Positions 7,548 through 19,246 of a stretch of 64,000 bases of DNA are shown here, piece after piece. The stretch's first letter is position 1. Each line of letters begins with the position of its first letter. The translations under genes and the position numbers were made by a program. Source of the DNA: Labrenzia sp. 011 (GTDB lineage: Bacteria; Pseudomonadota; Alphaproteobacteria; Rhizobiales; Stappiaceae). The stretch covers positions 1-64,000 of the forward strand of contig NZ_QCYM01000016.1 of NCBI RefSeq assembly GCF_003075075.1, in the 5' to 3' direction. Below the pieces are notes generated by a model. It searched no databases, was not told where the DNA came from, and saw nothing but the letters and a program-made list of their open reading frames with translations.

Positions 7548-8591
7548 TCAGCGCCCTCCCTTCGCCTTGACCGCACGGATCACCTTGTAGCCGCCTTCGT
7601 CGGCGAGCTGGGTGACATTGGCGAAGACCTCGCCGAGCGTATGTTCGTAAGGCAGGTGCCGGTTGGCGACCATGAAGAACTCGCCTCCGGGCCGAAGCCC
7701 GGCCGCCGCCGACCGGATGAATCCCTGACCGACATCGGTCCGCTCGGCCCGGCCGGCCTGATGGAAGGGCGGGTTGGAGACGATGAAATCATACGGCCCC
7801 TCCAGCCCCCTGGTCACGTCGGACCAGATGCCGGTCATGGGCTTTTGCCCCCTGAAGCCGGCCAGATTCCGTTCGGCCAGATCAAGCGCGCGCTTTTCGG
7901 CCTCGTAAAGGTCCATGGCGGTGACTTTCGGCGCCTTTTCGAGAACGGCGCGGGCCAGATAGCCGAGGCCGGTCCCCAGATCAGCCCCCCGACCCTTCAG
8001 GGTTTCCGGAAGCAGGCCGGCCAGCAGTTGCGAGGCCGGATCGAGCCGGTCCCAGGCAAAAATGCCGGGACGGCTGATATAGCTGCCATCCAGAACCGGC
8101 CGCGGCGCATCCAGCGTCAGCCAGCTTTCCAGAAGATCCCTGTTCAGGCTGTCCGCGGCGATCCGCTGCCAGACGACGCGGCACTTGTTCTTGGCGAGCT
8201 TGTCCGATCCGCCCGTGAGGTCGGCCAGATCGCTTTCGAGGGTTTTGGCGCCTTCGGTATTGGGTGCGCAGGCAATGACAAGCCCGCCTTCGCGCGTCTT
8301 GCTCACGGCGGTGGCCAGCTGCGCCCGCGCCTCCTGGCGCTGGCGGCCCGGCAACAACAGCACCGCGTCGAAGCCGTCCCGGTCGGTTTCCGGCTCTGTG
8401 CGGAACCCCGCCTTCACCAGCGCGTCCCGGTCCGGTGCGAAACTCTGTACGCACAGGGTCTCCATGTCCCGCAGCCCGTCAAGCGCCCGGCCGGCGCGCG
8501 CGCGCAGGAACAGGACCCCTGCCCCCGGAGCAAGCTCAACGGCTCCGGTTTCTAGTGGCAGCAAAAGCGTATCGAGCGCGGGATCGGACAT
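7548..8591 (-). CDS. class I SAM-dependent methyltransferase, RsmC-like (16S rRNA m2G)
   Basis: A 347-residue protein with the two-domain layout of RsmC: a degenerate N-terminal methyltransferase-like half (to about residue 160) and a catalytic C-terminal half. The latter has the SAM-binding ADLGTGLGYLARAVL and the N-methyltransferase motif VSNPPFHQ, which marks guanine-N2 enzymes. RsmC methylates G1207 of 16S rRNA in E. coli, so a ribosomal function is likely. ATG 8591 fits the N-terminus, with AGGG a few bases upstream. It lies between the GDYXXLXY gene and the pseudouridine synthase in a four-gene operon. Confidence 0.8.
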   Translation of the reverse strand: MSDPALDTLLLPLETGAVELAPGAGVLFLRARAGRALDGLRDMETLCVQSFAPDRDALVKAGFRTEPETDRDGFDAVLLLPGRQRQEARAQLATAVSKTREGGLVIACAPNTEGAKTLESDLADLTGGSDKLAKNKCRVVWQRIAADSLNRDLLESWLTLDAPRPVLDGSYISRPGIFAWDRLDPASQLLAGLLPETLKGRGADLGTGLGYLARAVLEKAPKVTAMDLYEAEKRALDLAERNLAGFRGQKPMTGIWSDVTRGLEGPYDFIVSNPPFHQAGRAERTDVGQGFIRSAAAGLRPGGEFFMVANRHLPYEHTLGEVFANVTQLADEGGYKVIRAVKAKGGR

Positions 8592-8649
8592 TTCATACCC
8601 TGGACGGAGGAAAGCGGTGCAGCGCTCATAACGCCAGATCGGGCATCCG

Positions 8650-9228
8650 TCAAAATATGCTGTCGGAGCGGATGGCTTTTCCGTTGAACAGCAGAGCCAG
8701 CGGCAGGGAGCGCCCGTCAGCGGCGACGGAGACTTCCAGACGCATGCGCGTCCTGTCCAGCCGTTCGATGACACGTCCCTGGCCTTCCGGCAGGAAGAAG
8801 GCATTGATGCCATAATCGAGAATAAAGTTGTCCCCGGAGACCGACAGAACCGTGCCGGAAATCGCCACAGGCCCCGCATCCTCCCGGGTCTTTGCCAGAC
8901 GGACAGGCTGGGCCGCGCCGCCGCCTTCGCTCGTGAGCCCCACGAACACCCGGTCCCCGGATTGCACGCCGTCGCTTCCCGGTATGTCCCTGGAAACGCG
9001 CGCGATGGCGAGATTGATCACCACATAGTCGCCGCGCAGGAGGTCGCGCGGATCGACGGGGACGAGTTCCAGCCGGACCACGTCACCCGTCATCTGAACC
9101 TGCAGCCGGTCGGCGAGCGGAACGGCGATCAGGGCGAGCTGGATCAGGGCAAGCAACCCCCAGACCAGATAGGGAACACGGACGGCGGGTGCACCGCCTG
9201 ACGACACTGTCTTCGGGGTCGGCGTCAT
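8650..9228 (-). CDS. GDYXXLXY domain protein
   Basis: A 192-residue protein with one N-terminal membrane segment (about residues 20-42, LVWGLLALIQLALIAVPL) and an exported domain. The family motif occurs as DLLRGDYVVINLAIA. GDYXXLXY proteins are commonly encoded beside or fused to DUF2157/DUF4401 membrane proteins, and their function is unknown. Here the ATG overlaps the TGA of the upstream DUF2157 gene by four bases, supporting a stoichiometric membrane complex. The C-terminal half has a second related beta-rich stretch, with GDNFILDYGINAFFLPEG near its start. Confidence 0.85.
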   Translation of the reverse strand: MTPTPKTVSSGGAPAVRVPYLVWGLLALIQLALIAVPLADRLQVQMTGDVVRLELVPVDPRDLLRGDYVVINLAIARVSRDIPGSDGVQSGDRVFVGLTSEGGGAAQPVRLAKTREDAGPVAISGTVLSVSGDNFILDYGINAFFLPEGQGRVIERLDRTRMRLEVSVAADGRSLPLALLFNGKAIRSDSIF

Positions 9229-10586
9229 GAACGGATCTCCTGCGCGCCCGCCGGACTGTCCGGACGGGGCTGTGTCTTGCGGAACACCCGTGCGAGCCAG
9301 AGCGCCATGGCGAGCAGAACAAGGCCGGCGACCAGGAAGAACAGAGACTGGCCCAGCAACGATCCGACCGTCACCTGCAGCAGCCAGAGCGCCACCGCCG
9401 TCAGCCCCAGATAGGCGCACAGCATCCAGTAACGGTTGTTGTACCATGTTCCCAGCGCGCACAAGGCGGTCAGCGCCGCCAGGCACATTGCGGCCCGAAC
9501 CGGGATATTCTCCGTTGCGAGCGGCGCCAGAAGCGCCAGGAGAACGAGCCCGGCCGCAGCGAAGAGTGCCATGGATTTCGCGGACTTGAACGACAGCAAC
9601 AGGCCCGTGGCACACAGAAGAACGGTCAGCCCCAGGGGCAGCAGCGCCGGAAGGGCCAGCAGGCCGCGCGCATAGCTGCTGCCGTGGAATTCCGGCTCGA
9701 GAACCAGGGCGAGCACGACCAGAGCGCACAGGACCAGGAGACCGGCGTCCTGCAGCGAGCGCGTCATCAGCCAGTGTCCGTGACGCCGCGCGGGCCTGCC
9801 GCTTGACCATTTGACGATCAGGTCCGCGACCGGGTCGACCAGCAGCAGGATGGCGGCAAGGCCGCCGCCGCCCGCCAGCGCCATGGCGGTGACCGCATCA
9901 TCCCCGTCCCCCAGCAGATCCGCCGTATCGGCAAACCAGCGGCCATAGGTCACCCAGAGCAGGCTGATCGCCGCCCAGCGCGACAGGCGAGCCGGGAAAA
10001 GAACGGCATGGGCCATGACCGCCACCAGCCCCCCGAGGCCGATGAGATCCTGAAGCAGATCGGACGCGCCGATATCAGACCGGGTCACCTGCCAGGTGAT
10101 GGCCGCGGCAGAGGCCACCACAAGCGATGTTTTCGAACCGGTCAGCCAGGCCGCGGCAAGGCCGCCGACGACGACCAGAAGAGCACCGCCGGCCCAATCG
10201 GACGGCAGATGGAAGATCTGGCCGACAAGAGCAATTCCGCCGACGAATACAAGCGTCGCGAAACCGGTCGCCAGGTCTGCGATCGCCTTGCGACCCTTCG
10301 CGGCCAGCGCGGCGGCCAGACCGTGGCTGCCCGCCACCAGGACGGCGATTCCCACCAGTTTCACCGACTTCGGGATTGCCGCCCAGTTGGCCGCGATAAA
10401 GGCGAAGACCGCCAGGGCGACACACACCATGCCGATGCCGGCAAGAACCATGGGCAGGCGCGAGCGGCCGTCGTCACTGTCCATGTCCGAGAGAATGGCG
10501 GCTACGCCCTCGGAGCTCACCCAGCCTTTCGCAGCCCAGGTTTCGAGATCGTCTTTCAGACGTTTCCTGTAGGTCCAGTCAAACAT
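9225..10586 (-). CDS. DUF2157 domain polytopic membrane protein
   Basis: A 453-residue protein. A cytoplasmic N-terminal helical domain (about residues 1-50, RKRLKDDLETWAAKGWV) is followed by a long run of hydrophobic helices filling residues 55-440, and a short charged tail. This is the DUF2157 architecture. The function is unknown, and no catalytic motif is evident. Start ATG 10586 gives the conserved MFDWTYRKRL beginning. It is the first gene of an operon continuing through GDYXXLXY, the RsmC-like and the RsuA-like genes. The link to ribosome modification may be only positional. Confidence 0.8.
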   Translation of the reverse strand: MFDWTYRKRLKDDLETWAAKGWVSSEGVAAILSDMDSDDGRSRLPMVLAGIGMVCVALAVFAFIAANWAAIPKSVKLVGIAVLVAGSHGLAAALAAKGRKAIADLATGFATLVFVGGIALVGQIFHLPSDWAGGALLVVVGGLAAAWLTGSKTSLVVASAAAITWQVTRSDIGASDLLQDLIGLGGLVAVMAHAVLFPARLSRWAAISLLWVTYGRWFADTADLLGDGDDAVTAMALAGGGGLAAILLLVDPVADLIVKWSSGRPARRHGHWLMTRSLQDAGLLVLCALVVLALVLEPEFHGSSYARGLLALPALLPLGLTVLLCATGLLLSFKSAKSMALFAAAGLVLLALLAPLATENIPVRAAMCLAALTALCALGTWYNNRYWMLCAYLGLTAVALWLLQVTVGSLLGQSLFFLVAGLVLLAMALWLARVFRKTQPRPDSPAGAQEIRS

Positions 10587-10827
10587 GCAGATGAGTTCGC
10601 CTTGTGTTGGCACTCCGGTCGGCGTCCACCTTTTGCCGGATGTTGCGAGCGGCGCAATACCGATTTGGCGGATTTCCGGCTCGAATGGACTTGCCGTACC
10701 CGCTGTTCTTGCTATTCTGACATAGTTAATTTTACAGCATACCGACAGGCCATGCCGGCAACGCGTTGCCGTATGAACCGGACAAAGGTGGCCGATTTGC
10801 GGTTCAGAGCCTAACTCCTAAAAACAC

Positions 10828-10867
10828 CAGAGGGGCTCTGGGGGCGTCCGAGAGGCCCGGACGCCCC
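10828..10867 (-). terminator. terminator of the DUF3141 transcript
   Basis: Read on the minus strand, GGGGCGTCC/GGACGCCCC (10841-10849 with 10859-10867) forms a first stem. The CCAGAG...CTCTGG arms near 10828-10840 form a second small stem, followed by TGTTTTTA. It lies just past the DUF3141 stop codon. Confidence 0.65.
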
Positions 10868-10878
10868 GTTCTACCTAT

Positions 10879-13509
10879 TCATTCAGCCGGCTCTTCCGGC
10901 GTCTTCACAGTGCCGCGCGCCTTGCGCGCAGTTGACGATTTCGCGGACTCGGACCTGGTGGTCTTGCGGGCCGCGGGTTTGCGGGGCGACACCTTTTTGG
11001 GTGCCGGAGATGCGGAAGCCGCCTTCACCTGCTGCATTTCCGCCAATTCGCCGGAATTATCCTGTGGTCGATCCGGCAGGCGCGCCGTCTGAATGTCGCC
11101 ACGCGGGCTGGTCGACAAAAGCGGGTCCTCGGTGATGTCGCCCGAGACAGGCGGAAGGTCGAGAACACGGTTGAACGTCTGCAGCAGCTCCAGAGTATGG
11201 GGGGCCATCTCGTCGACGATTCCCGGCACGTAACGCACCACTCTGGATGCAAGCTCCCGGTCTTCCCTGGTCTTGAGGAGCTTTGGCAGGGTTTCGATTG
11301 CCTGCTCCCGGGCGAATTCCACGATCAGGGTCTGTTCCTCGAGCATGAAGCTGCGTTCGTCCGGCTTCAGGGACTTGAACGGTTCGTCCTGGTTCAGCAC
11401 GCGCGCGGAGCGTTCCAGCCGGTCGCGGCGAACCGTACCGCGGCTTTCGGCCAGAAGGATCAGCATGCGGATCACCGCTTCGCAAAATCCGCCTTCCTCG
11501 ATATGCATGAGGGCGGCCTGAACCGGCGGCAGGCTGCGCATTTCGTCCTTGCGTCTCAAGGTCCGTCCGGGCTGCCTTGGACGGCCGTACCAGCGCATGT
11601 AGGGAGAGCCCCAGATCGTGTAGAAGAGGGTCTCGTAAGCCGCGTCGCGCAGATCCCGATAGAGATCCATCGACTGTTCGACCAGGGCCGCATTGACGTT
11701 CTGCAGCTGGAGGAACGGGTTGTCCGGAGCGGCCGGGGCTCTTTGCGCCCGCGCACGCTCGGCCCAGTCGGGCAGCGCGCTCAGCAGGGGATTGAGGCTT
11801 GAAAAGGATGCCCGCTGCACCCGCAGCGGATGCGTCCTGCGGCGCAGCTCCGCGCTTTGCTCCGTGACACCGGCCTGCACGAAGGGGCGCACACAGACAT
11901 CGTAGAATTCGGCCTGCTGCTCGGAGGCCCGGGCGACGGCTGCAAAGGGAATTTCATCGTCCCGGCCATCGTCGATCACCTTCAGGTCGTCCAGTGTTCG
12001 CTCATGGAAGCTCACCGTGAACTCCCGCTCCAGAAGGTCGCCTTCATAGTCGTCGATGGTCATTTCATAAAGGCCGGGAGCCAGGGCCTCGATGGTTTTC
12101 AGGGTCGATGTGACCTCCGTATGTTCCTTTCTGGCGATTTTCGACGACACGAAGATCCCCAGATGTCCCACCTGATCGTGGATCATGTAGATGATCCGCT
12201 GCCCCCGAATGGCAATCTCCCGCTCGTCCGTATAGGTGTCGATGATCCAGTTGATGGCCTGCTGCGGCGGGGTGATATTATCGCCCCAGCTGGCAAAGAC
12301 GATGATCGGCGCACGGACCCGCTTGATGTCGACATTGACGCCCGGTTCAAGCTGGGCGTCGTTCTTGGACAGGCGGTTGCCGACGAAGAGCTGCTCGACG
12401 ATCCATCTCATTTCCGCCTCGTTGAAGAGGAAATAGCCGCCCCACCAGCGTTCGAATTCCAGGAAGCGCTGCGGTTCCGTGTCGACCTTTGCGTAGAGGT
12501 CGTAGTACTTTCCGAAATAGTTCCGTGACGGATTGAGCTGCTCGAAATTCTGCACTATGTCCGCCCCGTCGAAAATGCCGTGGCCGAGGTCAGAAACATA
12601 CATGGCGTTCCAGGTACCGCCCAGGACACCCGCATTGTAGCGCATGGGATATTCCCCCACCCTGCCAGACCATGTGGACACCGGGGCACCGTTGAGCAGA
12701 ACCGGCCCCTTCAGATCCGGGTTCATCGCCGCCAGGATCAGCGTCGCCCAGCCGCCCTGGCAGTTCCCCGTTATGATCGGGTGCGGAGCTTTCGGATGCA
12801 GTTCCATTACCTTGCGTACGAAAGCCGCTTCGGCCCGGGTGACATCCGCCAGGGTCTGGTCTTTTTCCGGCATCCGGCTGAAGGCGACAAAATACACAGG
12901 ATGGCCGTCGCGCAGGGCAACCCCGACCTGGCTGTCCGGCTTAAATCCGCCGATGCCGGACCCGTGCCCGGCGCGGGGATCGATGATGATGTAGGGCCGT
13001 TTCCATGGCTTTGGCTCCCGGAAATCCTCGTCCCTGGGCGACAGGATCTTCAGCAGCGTGTAGCAGCAGGGACGCGGCAAGTCGGCCCCGTCCATGACCA
13101 CTTCATAGTCGTATTTGAGAACCGGCGGACAGCCCGCCTCCTCGTGCTCCAGGAAAATGTCGCCACGCTGGCGCAGGGTGTCCATGGTCAGAACCATGCG
13201 CTGGGAGGCGTCCTTCCAATAGTCTTCCCAGGCCGAGACCAATCCGCCGGACTTCTGGGCCTGACTCATTTGCTCGACCGCCTCGCCAAAGGCCGACAGG
13301 CTCTTCTGCCATCGTTCCTTGTGGGTTTCGGTGATCCGGGTCAGATGTTTGGTGAGCCCGCGGCTCATGAGCTCGGCGAGATTGGACAGTTCCGTGGTCT
13401 GGGCCTGCAGGGCGGTGAAGCGCTCGGAGGGCGTCCAGGCGGTGCTGTCGTTGAGCGAGTTCAGGAATTCGTTGTGGCCTTTTTCGAACGCATCAAACAT
13501 GTCCTTCAT
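10879..13509 (-). CDS. DUF3141 protein, PHA-synthase-like alpha/beta hydrolase
   Basis: An 876-residue protein of the DUF3141 family, related to class I/III polyhydroxyalkanoate synthases. The hydrolase core spans about residues 130-480. Its nucleophile elbow is GNCQGG (248-253), so the nucleophile is Cys250, as in PHA synthases rather than the Ser of lipases. Candidate acid and base are in FASWGDNITPP and HDQVGHLGIF. A long helical region follows (about 500-830). The last 45 residues are a Lys/Ala/Ser-rich, histone- or PhaF-like tail. AGGAG precedes the ATG. It lies 12 bp downstream of fabI on the same strand. Polymer or acyl-thioester chemistry is plausible but unproven. Confidence 0.8.
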   Translation of the reverse strand: MKDMFDAFEKGHNEFLNSLNDSTAWTPSERFTALQAQTTELSNLAELMSRGLTKHLTRITETHKERWQKSLSAFGEAVEQMSQAQKSGGLVSAWEDYWKDASQRMVLTMDTLRQRGDIFLEHEEAGCPPVLKYDYEVVMDGADLPRPCCYTLLKILSPRDEDFREPKPWKRPYIIIDPRAGHGSGIGGFKPDSQVGVALRDGHPVYFVAFSRMPEKDQTLADVTRAEAAFVRKVMELHPKAPHPIITGNCQGGWATLILAAMNPDLKGPVLLNGAPVSTWSGRVGEYPMRYNAGVLGGTWNAMYVSDLGHGIFDGADIVQNFEQLNPSRNYFGKYYDLYAKVDTEPQRFLEFERWWGGYFLFNEAEMRWIVEQLFVGNRLSKNDAQLEPGVNVDIKRVRAPIIVFASWGDNITPPQQAINWIIDTYTDEREIAIRGQRIIYMIHDQVGHLGIFVSSKIARKEHTEVTSTLKTIEALAPGLYEMTIDDYEGDLLEREFTVSFHERTLDDLKVIDDGRDDEIPFAAVARASEQQAEFYDVCVRPFVQAGVTEQSAELRRRTHPLRVQRASFSSLNPLLSALPDWAERARAQRAPAAPDNPFLQLQNVNAALVEQSMDLYRDLRDAAYETLFYTIWGSPYMRWYGRPRQPGRTLRRKDEMRSLPPVQAALMHIEEGGFCEAVIRMLILLAESRGTVRRDRLERSARVLNQDEPFKSLKPDERSFMLEEQTLIVEFAREQAIETLPKLLKTREDRELASRVVRYVPGIVDEMAPHTLELLQTFNRVLDLPPVSGDITEDPLLSTSPRGDIQTARLPDRPQDNSGELAEMQQVKAASASPAPKKVSPRKPAARKTTRSESAKSSTARKARGTVKTPEEPAE

Positions 13510-13521
13510 CAGAAGCTCCTA

Positions 13522-14283
13522 TCAAAGAATGCTGTAGCCACCATCGATGGGATGGACGGCGCCGGTCACGTTGGAAGCCTCCCGGCTGGCGAGAAACGCC
13601 GCATAGGCCCCGACATCGTCGATCGTTGCGAGTTGATGGGTCGGCGCGCGCTCGGCCGCGTCGTTGAGCAGAGCGTCGAAGGCTGCAATTCCCGACGCCG
13701 CCCGGGTCTTCAACGGACCGGGAGACAGCGCATGCACGGAAATGCCCTTTGCTCCCAGTTCCGCGGCGGCATAGCGGGTCACGGATTCCAGCGCGGCCTT
13801 CACCGGTCCCATCACGCCGTAGTTGCCGACCACCTTCTGCGCGCCCATGAAGGAGACCGTCATGCAGGTCCCGCCCCCGGGCATGAGGGGTTCGGCCTTG
13901 CGGATCAGGCGCAGGAAGGAATGCACGGAAATATCCATCGCCTCGGCAAAGCCGTCGGCGGAACAATCGATCACCCGCCCGTGGAGATCGTCCTTTCTGG
14001 AGAAGGCTATGGAATGAAGCAGCGTATCGAGCCTGCCCCATTTTTCGGTGATCTGCGCGAAGAGCGCGTCGAGCTGGCTTGCGTCGCGCACATCCAGCGG
14101 TGCGATGATCTCCGCTCCCAGCGCCTCGGCAAGCGGGCGAACATGCGGTTCGGCCTTTTCGTTCAGAAAGGTCATGGCAAGATCGGCGCCCAGAGTCCTG
14201 AAGGCCCTCGCGCAGCCATAGGCAATGGATTGGTCGTTCGCGACCCCGACAACCAGGGCTTTTTGGCCCGTCAGATCGAACAT
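13522..14283 (-). CDS. fabI: enoyl-ACP reductase (FabI-type, NADH)
   Basis: A 253-residue short-chain dehydrogenase of the FabI type, which reduces trans-2-enoyl-ACP in the last step of fatty acid elongation. The FabI-specific N-terminal nucleotide motif reads VGVANDQSIAYG. The catalytic Tyr-(X)6-Lys pair is in NYGVMGPVKAALES, and the substrate loop has LSPGPLKTRAASGI. The C-terminal IDGGYSIL is standard. AAAGG lies just before the ATG. The gene is cotranscribed with the DUF3141 gene (12-bp gap), an unusual partner. Since fabI is often present in two copies in this group, this could be the paralog. Confidence 0.85.
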   Translation of the reverse strand: MFDLTGQKALVVGVANDQSIAYGCARAFRTLGADLAMTFLNEKAEPHVRPLAEALGAEIIAPLDVRDASQLDALFAQITEKWGRLDTLLHSIAFSRKDDLHGRVIDCSADGFAEAMDISVHSFLRLIRKAEPLMPGGGTCMTVSFMGAQKVVGNYGVMGPVKAALESVTRYAAAELGAKGISVHALSPGPLKTRAASGIAAFDALLNDAAERAPTHQLATIDDVGAYAAFLASREASNVTGAVHPIDGGYSIL

Positions 14284-14509
14284 TCGCCTTTGCTCCCAAA
14301 CAGCCTGACAGCCGCAAGTGCAGCCTGACACCATCCCGCAGTGCAACATGAACCTTGTGACGGAACAATGACCTTTTTGGGAAATAAGGAATAGTCCGGA
14401 TGCCGGCCCGTTCTGCACTGCAAGCAAGCTTTCCGCCCGGGCCTCGCAGTGGCCGCCTCCGGGCCGGCAGGACAGTGCCGGCTTCGCGGCGCTCCGAATG
14501 AACGGATTT

Positions 14510-14546
14510 TCAAAAAAAACGGCGCTCCCGAGATCCGGAGCGCCGT
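14510..14546 (-). terminator. intrinsic terminator of katG
   Basis: ACGGCGCTCC (14519-14528) and GGAGCGCCGT (14537-14546) form a perfect 10-bp stem. On the minus strand it is followed by eight T residues. It lies 26 bp past the katG stop codon. Confidence 0.9.
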
Positions 14547-14571
14547 GTGTCTTTTCCCGATCCGGCCTGTG

Positions 14572-16980
<2,409 letters not shown>

Positions 16981-17001
16981 TCAGAGGAAGTTGTATTTAC
17001 T

Positions 17002-17036
17002 GATATCTTTGATAAGATAATCTTATGATCAATATC
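17002..17036. promoter_or_regulatory. OxyR-type palindromic operator overlapping the oxyR start codon
   Basis: ATAAGAT-A-ATCTTAT (17012-17026) is a perfect inverted repeat. It is flanked symmetrically by GATAT (17002-17006) and ATATC (17032-17036), each five bases away. The 35-bp AT-rich dyad suits a LysR-type tetramer. The oxyR ATG (17025-17027) lies inside it, and no ribosome site is visible. Confidence 0.7.
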
Positions 17037-17969
17037 ACTCTCAAACAACTCCGCTATTTCGAAGCCCTCGCCCGCCACAGGCACTTCGGCCGGGCTGCGG
17101 AATCCTGTGCGATCTCCCAGCCTGCCCTGTCCATGCAGATCAAGGAAATGGAGGAAGCCCTTGGTGCAACCCTGTTCGAACGCGGCGCCCGGCAGGTGCG
17201 GTTGACCCAGTTCGGGGAAGTCACCGCGGAGCGGGCCCGCGACATCCTGCGGGCAACCGACGAGCTGGGCGACCTGGCCCGCGCCTCGCGCGAGCGGCTT
17301 GTCGGACGCCTGCGCATTGGCGTCATTCCGACGGTGGCTCCCTATCTGCTGCCGAAGGTGATCCGCGAGCTGACCGACCGGTTTCCCGGTCTGGACATCC
17401 ACGTGCGCGAAACGGTGACGCCGAAGCTTATCCAGGAACTCGGAGACGGCCGTCTGGACACAGCCATTGTCGCCCTGCCCGTTTCGGAACCCTCCCTGGA
17501 GGAAACGCCACTGTTCGAGGAACCTTTCGTCCTCGTCCGCTCCGCCCGGGAAGCAAATGCACCGCTGCCCAATGCCGACTCCTTGCGCGAAATGCGGCTG
17601 CTGCTGCTCGAGGAAGGTCATTGTTTCCGGGATCAGGCCCTGTCGTTCTGCAACCTGCCGTCCGGACCGCCGCGGGAAGCTCTCGATGCCAGCTCCCTGT
17701 CCACGCTGGTGCAGATGGTCGGCGCCGGGATCGGTGTCACCCTGATCCCGGAAATGGCCGTTCCGGTCGAAACACGGTCCGCCTCCGTCGCCATTGCCCG
17801 CTTCGAGGCTCCCGAGCCGCGGCGGACCGTCGGCATGGTCTGGCGAAAATCCAGTCCGCTTGCGGGTCAGCTTTCGGAAATCGCGGAAATCGTCCGCCAG
17901 GCGGGGCAAAATACCGCGAAGGAGCCGGCTTCCCTGACCACGCGGACCAGCGACACCCTGCCGACCTGA
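17025..17969 (+). CDS. oxyR: hydrogen peroxide sensor LysR-type regulator OxyR
   Basis: A 314-residue LysR-family regulator. The N-terminal HTH reads RHFGRAAESCAISQPALSMQ. The effector domain has the OxyR redox pair Cys200 and Cys209 in GHCFRDQALSFC, a C-X8-C spacing identical to the peroxide-sensing pair of E. coli OxyR (199/208). This separates it from ordinary LysR proteins. Oxidation to the disulfide would activate katG, which is transcribed divergently. The start agrees with the usual alphaproteobacterial N-terminus (LKQLRYFEALARH), but the ATG sits in a palindrome without a ribosome site, pointing to a leaderless or autorepressed mRNA. The last 20 residues are a poorly conserved tail. 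Confidence 0.93.
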   Translation: MINITLKQLRYFEALARHRHFGRAAESCAISQPALSMQIKEMEEALGATLFERGARQVRLTQFGEVTAERARDILRATDELGDLARASRERLVGRLRIGVIPTVAPYLLPKVIRELTDRFPGLDIHVRETVTPKLIQELGDGRLDTAIVALPVSEPSLEETPLFEEPFVLVRSAREANAPLPNADSLREMRLLLLEEGHCFRDQALSFCNLPSGPPREALDASSLSTLVQMVGAGIGVTLIPEMAVPVETRSASVAIARFEAPEPRRTVGMVWRKSSPLAGQLSEIAEIVRQAGQNTAKEPASLTTRTSDTLPT

Positions 17970-17975
17970 CGTTCC

Positions 17976-19142
17976 CTATGGCCGCCGGAAGCTCAAGCCT
18001 CCGAACAACGCCATGACGGCCGCCAGCGCGAGAAGCACGACCCTGGCGTCGTCACCGGCGGCGAAGAGCGCCACGACCAGTCCCGCCAGCGGCTGGGACA
18101 GATTGTTGAGGCAGATGATGACGCCGGTGGTCTTGCCGAAATCCTCCGGCGGGATGATTTCCTTGCGCAGGGTGCGCACATAGATGTTGAACATCTTGTC
18201 GAAGCCGGCAATCAGCAGAAAACCGGCCGCATAGACGAGCGGATGCGCGCCCAGGCCCGTCAGGACCGCCCCGGCGCAGATCAGGGCATAGGCGGTGCGG
18301 CCGAGCGTTGCGAGACCCAGGTGCACATGGGCGGTCAGGCTGAGGACCGCGAGGGTCGCCAGCGCGCCCCCCACCTGCAGCCACGCATAGGTCTGTTCGC
18401 TCTGGGCAAAGAGCCCGGTCATCATCGCCGCCGCCGTCGCCAGCGTGGCGCCGATGATCAGGTTGACGCCCGAAGCCTGCAGGATGGCCCTCATCAGGTC
18501 CGGCAGACGCCAGACGAGGAGCAGCGCGTGTTTCAGGTCCGCGGCGGGATGGCGCCGGTCACGCGCGGGCGGGAGGGTTTCCATGCGCTCCTGCCCGGGC
18601 CAGAAGGCAAAGGCGACATCGGCCAGGACAAACAGCACCGTTGCCACCACCACAACCGCTTCCCAGGGCCAGAAGACCATCAGATAGGCGGCAACCAGCG
18701 GCCCGAGCATCACGCCCATCTGCGAGGCCAGCTGGCCATAGCTGGCCACCTTTTCGAAGCGCTGGTCGGCAAAGGCCCGCACCAGCAGCATTTCCAGCGC
18801 CAGCATGCCCTGCGTCGTCAGGACACCGACCACCGCCGACAGGCCGATCAGCCACCAGACCCCGCCGAACACCTCCTGCCCCGTAATGCCGATGACACAG
18901 GTGGCCGCCCGCAGCAGGCGGCTGACGCGCAGCAGTACGACCGGCGGAAACCGGTCGCACAGGATGCCGGCGACGGGAAAGGTGAGATAACGCGGCAGCG
19001 TTTCGAAAAAGAACGCCAGACCGGACCAAGCGACGTTCCCGGTAATCTGGAAGATCACCAGCGGCACCAGGAAAAGCAGGATCTGGTCCGCCAGGACCGT
19101 CAGGAACATGGACGCGAAAAACGCCCGGTCGCGAACCAGCAT
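17976..19142 (-). CDS. MFS transporter
   Basis: A 388-residue carrier with about twelve membrane segments. The MFS loop between helices 2 and 3 appears as GILCDRFPPVVLLRVSR, a variant of the G-x-x-x-D-R motif. The central loop (about residues 190-205) is charged. It resembles MdtG/macrolide-efflux type MFS proteins, so drug or metabolite export is likely but the substrate is not determinable. It converges with oxyR, with only six bases between stop codons. The ribosome site before the ATG is weak. Confidence 0.8.
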   Translation of the reverse strand: MLVRDRAFFASMFLTVLADQILLFLVPLVIFQITGNVAWSGLAFFFETLPRYLTFPVAGILCDRFPPVVLLRVSRLLRAATCVIGITGQEVFGGVWWLIGLSAVVGVLTTQGMLALEMLLVRAFADQRFEKVASYGQLASQMGVMLGPLVAAYLMVFWPWEAVVVVATVLFVLADVAFAFWPGQERMETLPPARDRRHPAADLKHALLLVWRLPDLMRAILQASGVNLIIGATLATAAAMMTGLFAQSEQTYAWLQVGGALATLAVLSLTAHVHLGLATLGRTAYALICAGAVLTGLGAHPLVYAAGFLLIAGFDKMFNIYVRTLRKEIIPPEDFGKTTGVIICLNNLSQPLAGLVVALFAAGDDARVVLLALAAVMALFGGLSFRRP

Positions 19143-19246
19143 GCACAGGCTTTCGGAGACATGACAGCGGAGTGGGACGCATTCGTAGCATCCGCCCCGA
19201 AATGCAACAAGCGCTCCGGTCTGGCCGCTTCAGTCGGCCGACGGCG

